From contig NC_058513.1 in NCBI RefSeq assembly GCF_020382885.2, positions 18,501,641 to 18,565,640 of the forward strand: a stretch of 64,000 nt of DNA. Reading direction: 5' to 3'. Every line of letters begins with the position of its first letter. The first letter of the stretch is position 1. This document shows, piece after piece, positions 34,640 to 47,956 of the stretch. The notes beneath the pieces were generated by a model. The model worked only from the letters and a program-made list of their open reading frames with translations, searched no databases and had not been told where the DNA came from. This stretch comes from Scatophagus argus (lineage: Eukaryota > Chordata > Actinopteri > Scatophagidae). A program made the position numbers and the translations under genes.

Positions 34640-34830
34640 GATTCCCACGTCCCTGTTCTGTGTGGAAGAACTTGACCGGCCTTCACAGAATCCTGACCTC
34701 AGCCCCATCCAGCACAGACCTGATCACCCAACATCAGAGCTGGATGTCACTGATGCTCTTGTGGCTAAATGGGAGCGAATCTCTGCCGTCTGGAAGCCTA
34801 AATTACAACCTTACAGTGTCAGGTAGGAAT
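34640..34830 (+). pseudogene. Relic of a Tc1-like transposase C-terminus
   Basis: One plus-strand frame reads FCVEELDRPSQNPDLSPIQH and then DVTDALVAKWERISA. The first matches the conserved Tc1 block around the second catalytic Asp (family form D-W-P-x-Q-S-P-D-L-N-P-I-E-H). The second matches the following DLT-x-ALL-x-EW segment. About 15-20 residues expected between them are missing, and the N-terminal domain and inverted ends are absent. An old, truncated copy. Confidence 0.65.
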
Positions 34831-37386
34831 GGAGTGACCTCACTCTCCGTTAGCTTAGACTGTTGAAAACATGAACTGTGAAATATGTCTTGTGCACTGG
34901 GTGTTAGTTGCCCTTTTGCTGTTTAAAGACTGAATGCTGCATAAGCCTTCACTGCATGTGTGTTTACAGCACGCTTGTGTGTGACCTCCAGCCTCTAAGA
35001 TCAAGTGAACTGTGTTCGTGTCAGGATGTCTTTATCGAGCAGTGTTTCGTTGAGACACACTCTACTGAGGCCTTCAAGTAAATGACTCTGATGCTATTGA
35101 TCTGAAGGTTCGATATTCTCTTCTCTTGCAGTGCTGAGCACTAATACAGTGTGACTGCTACACTTCACAGGAGGACAGAGAATTAAAAAAAAATTAAATC
35201 TTTCCTTTCCTGTTGGTCCCATTGCCTTCTTTTTTAATCTTTGGCATGAAGAAAAGTGTAATTAATCCCATTACGATCCCTGAAATGGATGTTGAAGGAA
35301 TTGTCCAACAAGCCTTGGAACATAATTGAAATTGACTCCATAAAGGCCCATTCAGCTGAGATGTCACATTTAGCAGACAGTGGTGGATTAGCACACGAGT
35401 CGTGCACATAGTTTGATTCCTGTGAAGGAAAATGTCTCCAAAGAGAGAGAAACGACAGCATGTTGATGTGTTCTGTTCGGGTTACCACCACATGTGAGCA
35501 GGTGGACAGTCTGGACCCGTCACTCGGTCATTGCTTGATTTGACAGCAGTGGAAGAGGATCACTTCATCCTTCAGTTTAACACAAACAGTCAACATCAGC
35601 ACATCTGGAGACACGTGGTTCCCAGTGGACAGGAAGGGGGTGAATGAATGTACTGAGTTCCACCACCAGCAGTAAACTGGCTGCTTTACTTGTGTTACTG
35701 TGCTAAGTGATTACTCAGAAAGTTCGGGTTAAAATCCTGCCTTTGGGTGATTTTCACAGAAACAGTTCATTCATTTTGTTGACTGTGGGGCCGCAGCAGG
35801 GCTCTCAAATGGGTTTCTCAAATAGTTCAGCAAATTAACAATCTGCTGCGCGCTGAAGCGACAGAACGAGGCTGAATCACAGTGATGGACTCGTTTTAAA
35901 GGACTGGGACGCAGTCTGTCTCTGTCCCTGCAGTCAGAGTCTGATCCACAGTCTGTTACTGCGTGTCCTCATCACTTTGTTTCCCTCGTGGACAACAACC
36001 ACACACACAAGCACGCACCCACGCACGCTCTCTGACTTCCTGTTTGATTATCTGCTCAGTGTGTCAGAGGCTCAGGTCGTGAAGTGAAGCTCTGCACTGA
36101 ACTATTATCCATATTAGATTAGACGCTAGAAACCTTCTGCCTGTGATCACTGATGTCATCCAACGTGAAACAAACAATGCAAGCAAAAACACATTCAGGT
36201 GTAAATTTTTTGTTTGCTGGAAAGTAACTAAGCACATTTCTCAAGTTCAGTTCTTCTATTTTGCTGTATTGGTACTTTTTCTTAAGTGAAGGATCAGATC
36301 TTCCACCTCTGGTGTACTTTGTTTGGATACTGGTGAGTACTGAGGTTGACTTCGGTATGACAGCCCGCTGCATGTTGCTGTTCCTGTGTGCATGCGGGCC
36401 AGTTCAAGACCATGACCAGTCGGCTCTGGATTCTGATATTGGCCACATTTCAACTTTAATATGAACAGCCAAACAAAAAATCAGATCTGAGCAATAAATC
36501 TGAATGGAGCCTTAAGGCTTGCAATGTAGCCAAACTTTTGCAACCGTATCTCAAATGTCAGCTTCTCGGGAACCATTAAACCCAGTACTGTTTCCAGCAA
36601 TTCTGAATGCGTCCAGTCCTGTTCCGACAGGCTTACACAAGGCTAAGCACTCGTAAAACACGCCCAGTCAACAGAATAAAAGAGTGACATTAAAGCAGTG
36701 GAGTTAGAGGCTTGGTGGAGTGGATCCAGGCTCAGTCCAGAGGCTGGCGCTTTCTTTACGAGCCCCACAGTGAAACCAGAGAGGAGTAACTCAGCATGTG
36801 CAGCTGGCCGGGAGCAGAGTGACCGGGACTCTGCAGGGAGCTGTTAAAACTGGGCCTGAAGCCTGCTGTCCGGATCCTGTTATCCCCTCTCATCCTTCCC
36901 AGGGGACGGCTCTGAATTGTGTTGTGAGGATGGAGACGGACGGCCGGTGAAATTCCATCAGTGTAATTCGCTTTCTACTTCCCTCAACACAAAGCGGAGT
37001 GAAGACACTCAGATTGACGCTCCTGTGCGTGGGAGCAGCTGTAATTAGCTGATGACAATCTAAAAGTCCACTAATAAACTGCAGTTAACCTGTGATGTAA
37101 CAGAAGCACGATTCCCTTCTGCTGGCGTTTCACCCCGTGAGTCCATCTCACCCTCTGCTTTCTGTTTCCAGGGAAACAGCAGACATGCAGCATGAGGTAT
37201 CAGAGAGCAGAATATGACGTGACGAGACAGTGAAACAAGAGGAGGACGAGGAGGAGGGAAAAGATTTAGGAGGAATATTCCCGTCAGGGGAAGCAAATGT
37301 CCAAAAATAGAAACTTAAAACATAAACTGTCTCCTTCCACCATCTTCTTCCTGTCTTACTGTGACTCCATTAAAGTTTAAAGTTAA
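34831..37386. other. Intergenic DNA, nothing recognised
   Basis: No gene, RNA or clear mobile element seen. Short ORFs lack splice context or family resemblance. Confidence 0.5.
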
Positions 37387-37395
37387 ATGGAAGCA

Positions 37396-37721
37396 CACTG
37401 GGGGCGGCACTGTCGCCTCATAGCAAGAGGGTCCCAGGTTCAAATCCCGTTCTGGGCCCTTCTATGTGGAGTTTGCATGTTCTCCCTGTGCCTGCGTGGG
37501 TTTTCTCCGGGTTCTCCGGCTTCCTCCCACAATACCAAAAACATACACATTAGGTTAACTGGCTGCTCTAAATTGCCCCCTAGGTGTGAGTGTGAGAGTG
37601 TGTGGTTGTCTGTCTTTGTGTGTTGGCCCTGCGATTGACTGGCGACCAGTCCAGGGTGAACCCCGCCTCCAGCTCCCCCCACGACCCTGACGGATAAGCG
37701 GTATAGAAAATGGAGGGATGG
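37396..37721 (+). mobile_element. tRNA-derived teleost SINE (326 bp) with 9-bp target duplication
   Basis: Begins GGGGCGGCACTGTCGCCTCA. It has a polymerase III B box GGTTCAAATCC at 37437-37447, the familiar body (CATGTTCTCCCTGTGCCTGC, TTTTCTCCGGGTTCTCCGGC, GACTGGCGACCAGTCCAGGG) and a tail of GGATAAGCGGTATAGAAAAT followed by GGATGGATGG. ATGGAAGCA is duplicated at 37387-37395 and 37722-37730. The family name is not assigned. Confidence 0.85.
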
Positions 37722-37939
37722 ATGGAAGCAGATTGAGGTGACAGACTTTGTGTCCTCTCCTCTCATTCCCCTGCTTGCTCACAGGTAGATGAGAGGAAAG
37801 TCACCTGGCGGGTCATGGGGTCACAGACTGTGATCTTGCCGTGGTTGGAATGTTTGTCTCCGTGTCCAGCAGATGATCGTCTCCCGGTGGAGTCTCTGCC
37901 CTGATGGCGGTGCCAGTGTTGTGTCTGAACGCGATCATA

Positions 37940-39101
37940 CAGTCATGGAAAAAATTATTAGGCCACCCTTGTTTTCTTCAATTTCCTGTTCATTTTAATG
38001 CCTGGTACAACTAAAGGTACATTTGTTTGGACAAATATAATGATAACAACAAAAATAGCTCATAAGAGTTTAATTTAAACGCTGTTATCTAGCCATTTTC
38101 CATGGTTTTCTTGATAATAACCAAAATCACTCAAGTTCTTACATCAATAGCTATGGCATTGTACTGCCAAAAACAGTGCTTTTAGGCAGTCCATGTTTTC
38201 CTTTCTGTCTGTTAGTCACATGATACGCACAGGAGTTAGCACTTGATTGCATAAGCATTGTTTTTGATGACTGCAGCCATGCGTCTTGGCCTGCTCTCCA
38301 CCAGCTTCTGACATTGTTCTGCTGTCACAGCAACCCATTCCTGTTACAAAAATTCATCATCAACAGTCCAGTCCTTGTGATTCCTAGCAAAGAGTAACCG
38401 GGCCTTCCTCTGCCTTTCGTTGATGAAGGGATCCTTCCGTGCCCTGAGTGACTTCAGATCAGCTTCAAGAAGTCGGTTTCGAACTGTCCTTGCTGAACAA
38501 GTCACATTTCTCGACAGTGCCCACTCGTTTTTGAGGCCCCTGGAGGTCTGACCACGATTCCTGACACAGGAACGGGGGAGTGCACCGTCCTCTCGTGGGG
38601 TAGAAAGACGTTTCCTGCCTCGACCAGCTAGCAATTTGTTAGTACCATGTTTGGCTTGCTTTTTATGGGTGTAATGAACGGCTGTCTTGGAGATCTTCAG
38701 TTTTTTGGCTGTCTGTCTCTCACTCATGCCAATTTCCAGCAGTGCCAAGATGGCTGCCTTTGTGGCTTCACGTAATTCTTTTGTTTTAGGCATTATGTGA
38801 GGGCTGACAACTTCTGAGCTGTGCTACGGCTTGAACGTAAGCAGGAAACCACTCTAGGCCTTTGCATGTGCAGTGCTGCTTATGATGTGAAATGGCCTCT
38901 TATCTTATGAAATGGCCTCTTACCCCAGGAATAAAATTAAGCTTACGCATGTCAAATAGGACATAAAGTATTATGGAATCAGCTGCGTTTTTTTTCATGT
39001 TCATTGTATTCTTCAGGTAATGTACCTTTAATGGTACCAGGCATTAAACTGAACAAGAAATTGAAGAAAACAAGGGTTGTCTAATAATTTTTCCATGACT
39101 G
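37940..39101 (-). mobile_element. Internally deleted Tc1/mariner element nested in the hAT element
   Basis: Terminal inverted repeats of about 70-80 bp start CAGTCATGGAAAAA at each end and continue TTATTAG and CCCTTGTTTTCTTCAATTTC. TA precedes the left end; the right flank reads CA, a one-base change from TA. Inside is a transposase remnant on the minus strand. Confidence 0.88.
38236..38793 (-). pseudogene. Tc1-like transposase lacking its catalytic core
   Basis: The N-terminal 149 residues are open from the ATG at 38793 (stop at 38344-38346). The start MPKTKELREATKAAI, a first helix-turn-helix (MSERQTAKKLKISKTAVHY) and a second DNA-binding half ending in HKDWTVDD are normal for the family. 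A stop follows, then the C-terminal tail continues (WVAVTAEQCQKLVESRPRRM, VIKNNAYAIKC, stop at 38236). The middle, with the DDE catalytic triad, has been deleted; a full transposase is about 340 residues. It cannot catalyse transposition but could still encode a DNA-binding fragment. Confidence 0.85.
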
Positions 39102-39663
39102 CATTTTGGGCGAACGTGACCTGAACGTGCTGTATTTCCGCTTGATGAACGTTACTGTGAACGGCGCTCTCTCGCGGTGTAACTTCGTTCAAGAGCGCGC
39201 CAGATTTCCACAGAGCCTCCCGGGCGAAAACCCACGCTAAACACACCGTAAACAGTCCTTAACATGTAGCGGAAAAACCACCCAACCTGGCAACAGCTGT
39301 CATACCTGTCGCACTAACAAATACGTCATCAAAATACGGCGCGTGGAGGAAGGCAGCGCGAGCTCGGACCGCTCAGACTCTACGGCGTTTGAAGATGAAT
39401 GTGACACGTAGTTTCAGTGTTAAAACTGATAAAATAATTGCTGTCTGTGGTTCTCTGCGGCCTGTGGCAATAAGCTGACAAACCATAGCTCGCAGCAGCG
39501 TATGGAAGACAATGAAAGAACTATGAACCAGTTCATTTTAGGAACCCTGAACTCAATTCAGAACTTTGAATTATGAACTATGAACTGAACTGGTGGTTCA
39601 TTTTAAGATTTGTGAACTGAACTTTGAACTAGTTCATGTAGAAAGTGAACTTTCCCAACACTG

Positions 39664-40640
39664 GGTGGTGCAAATGTTTACGTCATAGCAGAGCTGGGCG
39701 GAGGTCTCCTGACAGGACCTGAAGCTGGACCACAGTCTGCTGTGATGAACTCTGGTGGTGGACAGATGGAGGTATGTTCAGGTGTTAATGTACATGGAGA
39801 AAAGATGTCATCACTTAACGCTTCTTTGAAAGTAGCTCATTTTCCCCTGGCTGTAATATCACATGCGGTGCTTTTATTTTGGCGTACTTTGTTGACTTGA
39901 GGGTTTTCCGTCTCTGCGTGACGCCCACTGAGCCTCCTTCTCACTGGCTTCATTGTCGTGTCTTGGTTTGCTGCATGCTGGATGATCTTGTTTTCTGAAC
40001 TGAATCATCATTTTGGGATTAGCTCAGTGTTTCTTTGTTTGGCCTCTCTATATGTGATCTTGGCAGCCACTTGAAGAGAAGCTGTCAGAGCGGCCTGTTG
40101 GCGCATTGAGAATCTTTGTGTGTTTATTAATTATAAATGATTACACATTACATAACTCTTCATCCATGTGACAAAGAGCAGCGAGCACGACGAGCATCTG
40201 ACAAAGACAGGATTTGTGCTTTGACACAGGTCGGACATTTCTGTGCGTACAGTGTAAGATGCAAAAGGAAAAGCTGACTCCCTCGGCTGCCAGGAATCCA
40301 ATCTGATGGGAAGAGAGGATGGATGCTGGGTGGGGGGAGGGGGCCTCATCCAACATGTATGAACAGGATGAACAGTGGGATTAGTCCAGAGAGCCAGGTC
40401 CTGCTGTGTGCCCGCCTTTCCCCGGTGTTACATCACAGGCTGCTCATGGGAGAGTTGTTTCCTCTCTCTTCTTATCTAACTGAAGGAGCCGAGGCACAGC
40501 AGGGCCCAGCTGCGGGCGCGTCCTCCAGGAGCCTGAAACACACATGCAGTAAAGTCCTGACCAAAGTGTCGAGCCAGTTTCAGCAGAAAACCCGCTTCTT
40601 CCTCCACGCGTCGTCACGTTACCTGATTGTGTGCTGTCCA
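39664..40640. other. Intergenic DNA upstream of the aatk promoter
   Basis: No gene or defined element seen. Base composition rises in G+C towards 40640. Confidence 0.45.
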
Positions 40641-41232
40641 CAGCCTCCCCCAGCCGCCCCCCTCCAGCCGCCTCCCCCAGCCCCCTCCCCCTGCACACAG
40701 AGCGCGCAAACCGCTCCATGAATTCTATTTGGGAGCATTAGTGAGCAAGATGGCGCTGTGGCTGTCAGCACCTCGGACAGCTCCCGGCACCAACCCGAGC
40801 GTCTGACTCGGTCTGACTGGTTCTTACTGCAGCTGATCTGATCACTCACGGCTTCCAGATGATGTGACTGCATCCAGGTGTCGCGCGAGGGACATTCGCT
40901 TCTGGATCCACCTGACTGCAGTTAGACAGGACTTCACCTCCTCCTCCTCCTCCTCCTCTTCCTCTGCAGAGAGAGTACAGACCTGGGAGTTCAGGAGGAG
41001 GAATAAAACGAGGGGACCACCGGCTCCGGCCTGCCTGGACTTCACCCCGCAGGAGGAGCGCGTGTCTGTCTTAATCACAGCGGCACGAGGAGAGATGGAG
41101 GCGCGCGCTGGGAGCTCACCAGGGCCCGGTTCGGACAGGAGAAATGAAGCCGTGTTCAAGAAATAGTGTCGCCTAGTGTGCTCCAGTCCAAGCCCCGCGG
41201 TGTCCTCGCCTCCTGTGGTTCCGGTTCTGAAG
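40640..41232 (+). promoter_or_regulatory. aatk: GC-rich aatk promoter and 5' UTR region
   Basis: A G+C-rich stretch directly before the aatk start codon. It includes a YY1-like AAGATGGCG at 40748-40756 and a (CTC)n tract at about 40937-40965. No TATA box was noted. A 19-codon upstream ORF (40750-40806, stop included) and a 100-codon one (40864-41166) would lie in the leader if transcription starts upstream of them. Promoter role inferred from position and composition. Confidence 0.5.
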
Positions 41233-42848
41233 ATGTTGGCGCTCCTGGTGACGCTGTCTTCGCTCGTTTTCAGCCCCGGCTTCGCTTACAGCTCACATTT
41301 CAGCTCAGGTGAGCCGACATTCCGCTGCAAACACCCCGCAGTAACGCCGCCACTGTGCTTTTGTCTGGTTAGACTCGTTTTAGGCCTCACAGAAACGCGA
41401 TAAACGCTCACACATGATCTCAATGTCCACCTAATTCTGTAAGACGAATCATCATGTCATATGGAAATGATGTCATCTACCTTATCTGCAACTGTGTGTA
41501 TGTGTATGTGTGTGTGTTTGTGTGCGTGCGCGTGCACTGAGGTTTTAGATAAGGATGAGGTACGGGAGAATCGTGTGTTTTTGAAGTTCACAGACACGCA
41601 GCTGGTTTCAGGTCAGCTGAGCAGTTTAAAGGTGCAGTACGTGTAAAGGTGAAAAGGGAACTGTGTGAGGAGAGGCTTCCTCTAATTGGAGCAGAAGGAT
41701 GTAGCTGGTGTCATCCAATTAGTGCTGCAAAAGAAGAGGATTATGGGAGATGATGAATGGAGGCAGATCGCCCGGTTGTTTCTCGCATCATGGTGGGAGC
41801 TCGCCGCAGAGCAAATGCCTATTTTTATTATGCAGCATGAGTGGCTACATCGGGGCCTGTCATTCAGGTGGTTTCTGTGGCAACCAAAAGGTGCAGCAGT
41901 CTTTGGCTTTCTCATCTCTGTTTTTTTTCCAGTGAAAAACTGGATTCGGTCCTGCAGGGCCCTTAAAGCCTTCAGAGATGCATCACAGTGAGGACACTTT
42001 CTGGACTGATCAGAAGCCCAGGGTGGTTTGTCCTCCACTTGATATCCTCCAAATACACTTAAGTGGGTCTCCTCTGCCTGTCTTGCATCAGCTAGCTTGC
42101 TTCCATAATGCCCTGCTGCCCTTTTCAAAACACATTAATTGAATTACATGAATCCTGGCTTTCCACTCCAGCGTTTCGGTCTCTGCAGCAGTTGATTGGT
42201 GTCACGTGGACTAGAGGAGAAAACAAAGCTTTTCCACTCGCTTCTCCTCGTTTGGAAGCAGCAGGTTCTGCATGTCTTCTCTGTTCTCTGAGCCCAGACC
42301 CATGGAGTTCTTTAACGGGACAGCGTTTGGATCCCAGTTGGATCTCTGACAGGTTGAAATCTACTTTGAGCTGACAGATCCAGCTGTGATTAGCATGTTG
42401 TGTGTGCTGGTGCTTCAACATGTAGTGTTCCCAAACACGCTTGTTTCTAATTGTGTTCAGGAGCACAACATTGACAACACTGAAATCATAACAGTTTAAA
42501 GGAAAATGCCAACTTTATTCACATGGTACCTTTCATACAAACACGCAGCTCCAGCAGTCTGTTTTACACAGATTTCACAAAATTCACACTCCCATTTGGT
42601 ATTAGAGCTGTCAAGATTCTCCAGATCCACCATTCAATTTAGCTTTCAACTTTAAGGAAACATATCAGTTTAGTTTTCCATTTACACGATCAGGTCTTGA
42701 TTTCAGCAGATTGTTGGTTTCATGCACCAACTGTCATTTACATTTTCAAACTCACGTGTGCCCAGTGGTCAAATTTAATGGATGTAAACAAAAATGTTTC
42801 ACCAGTAAAATTGAAACAAGCCGTAAAACACAATGTGGAGACAGTAGA

Positions 42849-42914
<66 letters not shown>

Positions 42915-45900
42915 GAAAATCCAAAGGAGGTCGAGATTCTCCCTCCCTGCTTTGGATCTCCATTGTTTGAACTTAAAGTTGATTTCAGTTGATTTTTTTT
43001 ATTCAGAATTGAAATATTTCTGAAGTATCCTTGTGGTTTCTACTTGAAAACGTGACAGGAGGTTTCAAAAGGAAAAAAGTTCACGCTGGTGATCAGCTGG
43101 CGTTTTTGGTATTAATTTAGTGTAGTGTCACGTTTCTGCGTGTGGTTTGGAGCTGCTCTATGTGAAAAGTGTCACGAGTGTAATCGAGCATAATTACCAA
43201 ATATGTTTTCAGGTGCTGATTTTCTTGGTCTTTTCTGGATGCCTAAAAATCAGACAAAACAAGCACTTTGGAATCACAGCTTTGGCTCCAGCTCCAGCTG
43301 ATTAGTGGATAAAGATAACCGGCAGACTTTTTCGATCATAATCATCAGTGGCAGCCTTTTATAATTTATTTAAAGGAGAGAGTGAATATGTTATCTGTCT
43401 TGTTGAAGTAAACACATCAGTCTGTCAGTGCTTTGGCTCTGTGTGCACGGTCACATGGTGCAGTGTGTTTGTTTTTGTGTTCGTTGGAGGGAAATTGAGT
43501 TGCACAGACCTGTTCGCTGATCACAGCACTGAAGGGTTGATGATTTGGGGTGAAGCAGCTGATTCGTGGGAATGTGAAAGTGTGAGAGCTGCTCCTCCTG
43601 TAACTTGACCCTTCCTGTCGCGCCGACAGCGATGGCCGCTGCGGCTGTGGGGATGACATCACAGCCCAGTGAAAGGGCGGGGCTTGGTATCAGTGGTGGC
43701 GGGGGGAGGGAGGGGTTTACTGGCAGCACTGGCTGGTTTCCATTTCAGATTTCTCAGTGGGCTTTGCATGCGGAGTTGCACTCTAATTATATGGACACAA
43801 AGCAGATGGGGAAGCAGGACATGGTGTGTTTGAGAGCCCAGTGGACGTCCCCCTCTCCAGGTTATCACTAAACTAGCAGGTCCAGCTGCTGGAGGACTCG
43901 GGGCAGGAGCTGGAGGAGCAGGTAAACCCGGGGGGGGGTAGTAGATCGCTGGAGGTGGGCTTTCTGTGTGTTTTTACTGTTCAAACAAAGCACAGAGAGG
44001 GATTAGATACAGCAAGAGAGAAAATAATTTTAAAGGTTTTCAGCGTATTTACAGTAGATGCTTATGTTTTGACTCAAAGACAAGCTTACAGAATAAATAA
44101 TGTGAAGAAGTGGAGGGCAGAAAGCGACGGCCATAAATTGGACTCATGCCATTAGGGGTGACTGAACAAGCTCTGAGATGTTTCTCCTCCGATCTGCACC
44201 TCAGAACCTCCCGTTAGGAACACGTGGCCAACACTGATCTGAGGAGATGAAAGGGCTGTGGTGGTCTTAACTATCCGGCAGCAGTGTTTTCTGTTTCTGT
44301 CAAACGGCTTGCTGAGAACATAATCAGGCCCGGATCGTCTGAAGTGAGGCAGCTGCAGACCTCTGATTGCTAAAAGCTTCTGAGAGATCCTCCGTCAGCG
44401 TGTCTGTAAGAATCCTGAGGGATAATCGCCTCTCTGCTCATCCCCATTGTTAACTGTTGGGGTTAAAGGGACAGTTCGCCCCAAAATCAACAGACCTTGT
44501 TGTGAGCAGTTTTAGGTGGGAACTATTTTCTCTCCACCGCATCACCACTCAGAAGGAGGCTTGTGCCTGTGACAGGGCAGGATGTAAACACTAATGGCGT
44601 CTTAGTTGGAATCTCATCTGTGGTTTGGGAAAGGATGCGAGATGTGTGTTAAATGCATTAATCTAAATAAATTTAATGTGTTTGTTGTTTGGAATCCAGC
44701 GCTTACTTCTAATGATTTGAGGCTCTTTCTGGTGCTTAAAAAATTACCTCAGCTGAGGGCTGCACAAGTTGCCTTTTCTAGTTTGACTTAAAATGATGCT
44801 GATCACAAACCTTTCACAGGTTAGAACCAGCAGGAAAACACTGCATGCATCACTTCAAAATGAAAGCTTGAGTTTCCTTATTGTTTGATTGTGTCCAGTC
44901 TGTCTCAGATGGAGACTTTCAGGCTCGCTGCTAATGCAGGATCTCTGAGGGGTGCACGTCGGCAAGCTTTCCCTGCCTCAGGCAGGCCTGCCTAAAGAGA
45001 TGAATGGATGGGTGGATAGGTGGATGGCAGAGTTTGGATCTCTTCTGTGCTGCTGCTCGGTCCCCGGGCTTGGATTTCTGTCTCTGCAGCTCCTGATGGG
45101 TGGAGGCTGTGTTTACAGAGAGACTGATATGACGTTGACGAGCTGTTATGGGCGTTTTGTCCTCTGAGGCAGCTGAAAACGAAGAACAGGTGGGGATGTG
45201 AGTGTATTCCCTGTCCAGTGTCTGTGCTGCAGGTTCAGCACTGTGGAGAGCTCCCCATTTGTTCAGCATGTGTGAGTAGTACATAAACAATAAATGGCTG
45301 GACTCCATCATGTAGCTCTACACAGATATCACGTATTTGGCCGTAAAAGCCCATAAGAAGCATCCATAACAGCAGTGAATGCTTTATAATACCGTGTAAC
45401 CTTGTTGTATTCACACAGGATGGAGGTTTAAGCACATTCAGCAGTTTACAACCTGCAGTGTGAGTATTCACACACTGTGATTGTTCTTACAACCTACTAA
45501 AATGTGATCACAGTTATGTTTAACAGTGTTTTACTGTTTTTATGCCAGCGTTGGTATTTGCCTCAGGGGGCTTTAAAGTCTGTTCAGCTCTGTTCTTAGA
45601 CTGTCAGTTCAGAAACTCATCAAATTAGAAAAACAACCCAGAACATTTAACGTTAAAAAGTGTGAGAAACGTCAGGAAGAGGCACAGAGGAAGGATAGAT
45701 TGACAGTTATTCATATGTCGTCGAAAGACGTTTTGTTTGCACTTTATATCGGTTGGTTTGGCTTTTTTCCACCTGCACACACTCTTCTCTACATGCAGGT
45801 TTTAACAAGCTGCTGTCAACACTGTCAATGAGTGGGCCTGCAGGAATGTAATGAAGTACTTAGACTTTTCACATATTTTCTACGTGAACAAAAAGTCACT

Positions 45901-47912
45901 TTTGTGTTTCCCTCCAAAGTCAAATGACATTTTTAATGCAGAAGAATATTTGAAAACCTGCCCCGTTTCCATCCGCGTTCGCTGGCTGCAGTGTTCTTCC
46001 TCCCTGACTTTTGCTGCTGCATTGCTGCATGTCTTGGCATCCTTCCAGTTAGAAATCAGCAGACAAATGTAAAAATGTTGGCAGGAAAGTGTGTTGTGTA
46101 ACCTGTATGCTTGTGCATGTACTGTAGGTGTGCGTCCCCACAGATGTAGAAAGGCCAGGAACATCCGAAAGCAGAGGTTCCCATGCAGACATTCAGTCTA
46201 ATAAGAGTTTTTTGTTTTTTGTTTTTTTTTTTTTTTTCAGAACTCAAGTAGGGCTGTTGTGCTTTGTGTACTTTTGTCTGACTGTCAACAAACATAATAA
46301 CGTGTGATCGCTGCAATCTTTCAGAAATTTAGATTTTCCCTTTTGGCTTGACTCAAGCATCATTTGTGCAGTCCTTACAGCAGAGGAAATCACTGGCAGC
46401 AGGTGCTGTCAGTTTAAGTTGATTGGAGCTTTGTAGAGGTTTATGGATCACAGGTGTGTCGGCTACAAAGAGGACTCTGAGAACCTGCTTAAGGTTTTCA
46501 TGCTCAGCATCTTTTAGAAATCGAACGTAAGTCCACAGTCAGAAATGATCTGAAGACTGAGATCAAGTATAAATTTGAACTTGCTGGATCCCTTTATGGA
46601 TCAGGTCCGTCGCTCTCTGTGTCGTCCAGCCTGTGACTGACAGCCATCTGCTGAAGTCTCTCAATGAAACGATCTGCTCTCCGGATGAAATCGGAAAGCT
46701 ATTTTTTTCTATTTTTACTTTGGTTGTTCATGTAATTATGAGGGTACTAAGGGAATAATTTCATTTCCTGGTTCCCTTTTAGCCTCTCAGCTGAGGCTTT
46801 AATGGCAGATTGATTTGCTCTGGAGCGACACACTGTTGGAGAGACATCCAGTTATCATCTCAGCTCTGTTGGCACAAAGAGGAGCTCATCACAGGACTCG
46901 AGGACAGTCAACACATGAGAGGACTCCTGCACTGACTGACAGGCTGCGGAGCATTTACTGATCCGGTCAATACATACCGTCGCTGACTTCTGTTGGTCCT
47001 GTTCTCGTGAACTATTCCGTGTTTGTCCTCTGTCCTCCTGACTGGTGTCATCACACCGCATGCAGCTCTCTTTACCTTCCCTCTTTCTCTCTCTCTGTGT
47101 ATGTCCATCTCCATTTCTGTATGAGCTGTGCTGTTGCGACCCTCCCATTCGCCGCTGGATCACAGCAAGCTCCTGTGATTTAGAGGGATTCATCGCTGGA
47201 CACGCTTACATGGCTGAGAAATGGGGGTGTTCAGACTCTGAGTGTGTCCTGATGCAGAGGGAGGGAGGAGGGGGAGGAGGGGGAGGAGAGGAGGGAACTG
47301 TGTCAGCAGAGGAACCATGGTGGAGTTACTGTTGCACGGACTGGCTGATTATCAGCAAAGCTACCTGACACTCAACCACATCCAAACATCTGCTTCTGTA
47401 AATCAGACTACTTTTCGAGGCACTGCTCCACTGCAGACTGAAAGGACCAGCCTCGTGCTGCCTCCTCAGGTGACGGGACCTGCAGACTGAGGTGGACGAT
47501 GAAGGTCCATGTTGTCCATTTTCGTTACATTAACTTTAACTTCTCTGGTTAATCCCTCAGAGAGTAGAACTGCACTGTGCAGGGACTGAGAGCTGCTCCT
47601 TCTGCACTGAGTATGTTAAAAAGTATGCTGATATCAGTTGTGTGAGATGGCCTTTTTTCTCTCCGCGTGGGGCGAGTGCTGCATGTGATGTATTTGTCAC
47701 ATATGAAGCGTTAGATCTGCACAGCAGTTGACCTGCGAGGTGAGCGCCACTGACCCGCCCACTCAGCTGATAATCTGCTGCACACGTCAGCAGCCCCCGC
47801 AGATCGTCTCCACGGCGACGCATCTCACCAATCACTGCCTTCATTCATTACAGGTTAATTCAGCATTTCAGAACTCTCTGACTGATCAAGGTCTGAGTGA
47901 GTGAATAAAACG

Positions 47913-47956
<44 letters not shown>

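Larger units (their letters stand above)
37914..39663. mobile_element. hAT-type DNA element interrupted by a Tc1 element
   Basis: The left end is CAGTGTTG at 37914 and the right end CCAACACTG at 39663. Internal sequence near the right end is rich in GAACT repeats (TGAACTGAACTTTGAACTAG), typical of a widespread fish hAT family. The flanks GGCGGTGC (37906-37913) and GGTGGTGC (39664-39671) form an 8-bp duplication with one mismatch. A Tc1 element at 37940-39101 splits it, so the host element is only about 590 bp and has no transposase. Confidence 0.78.
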
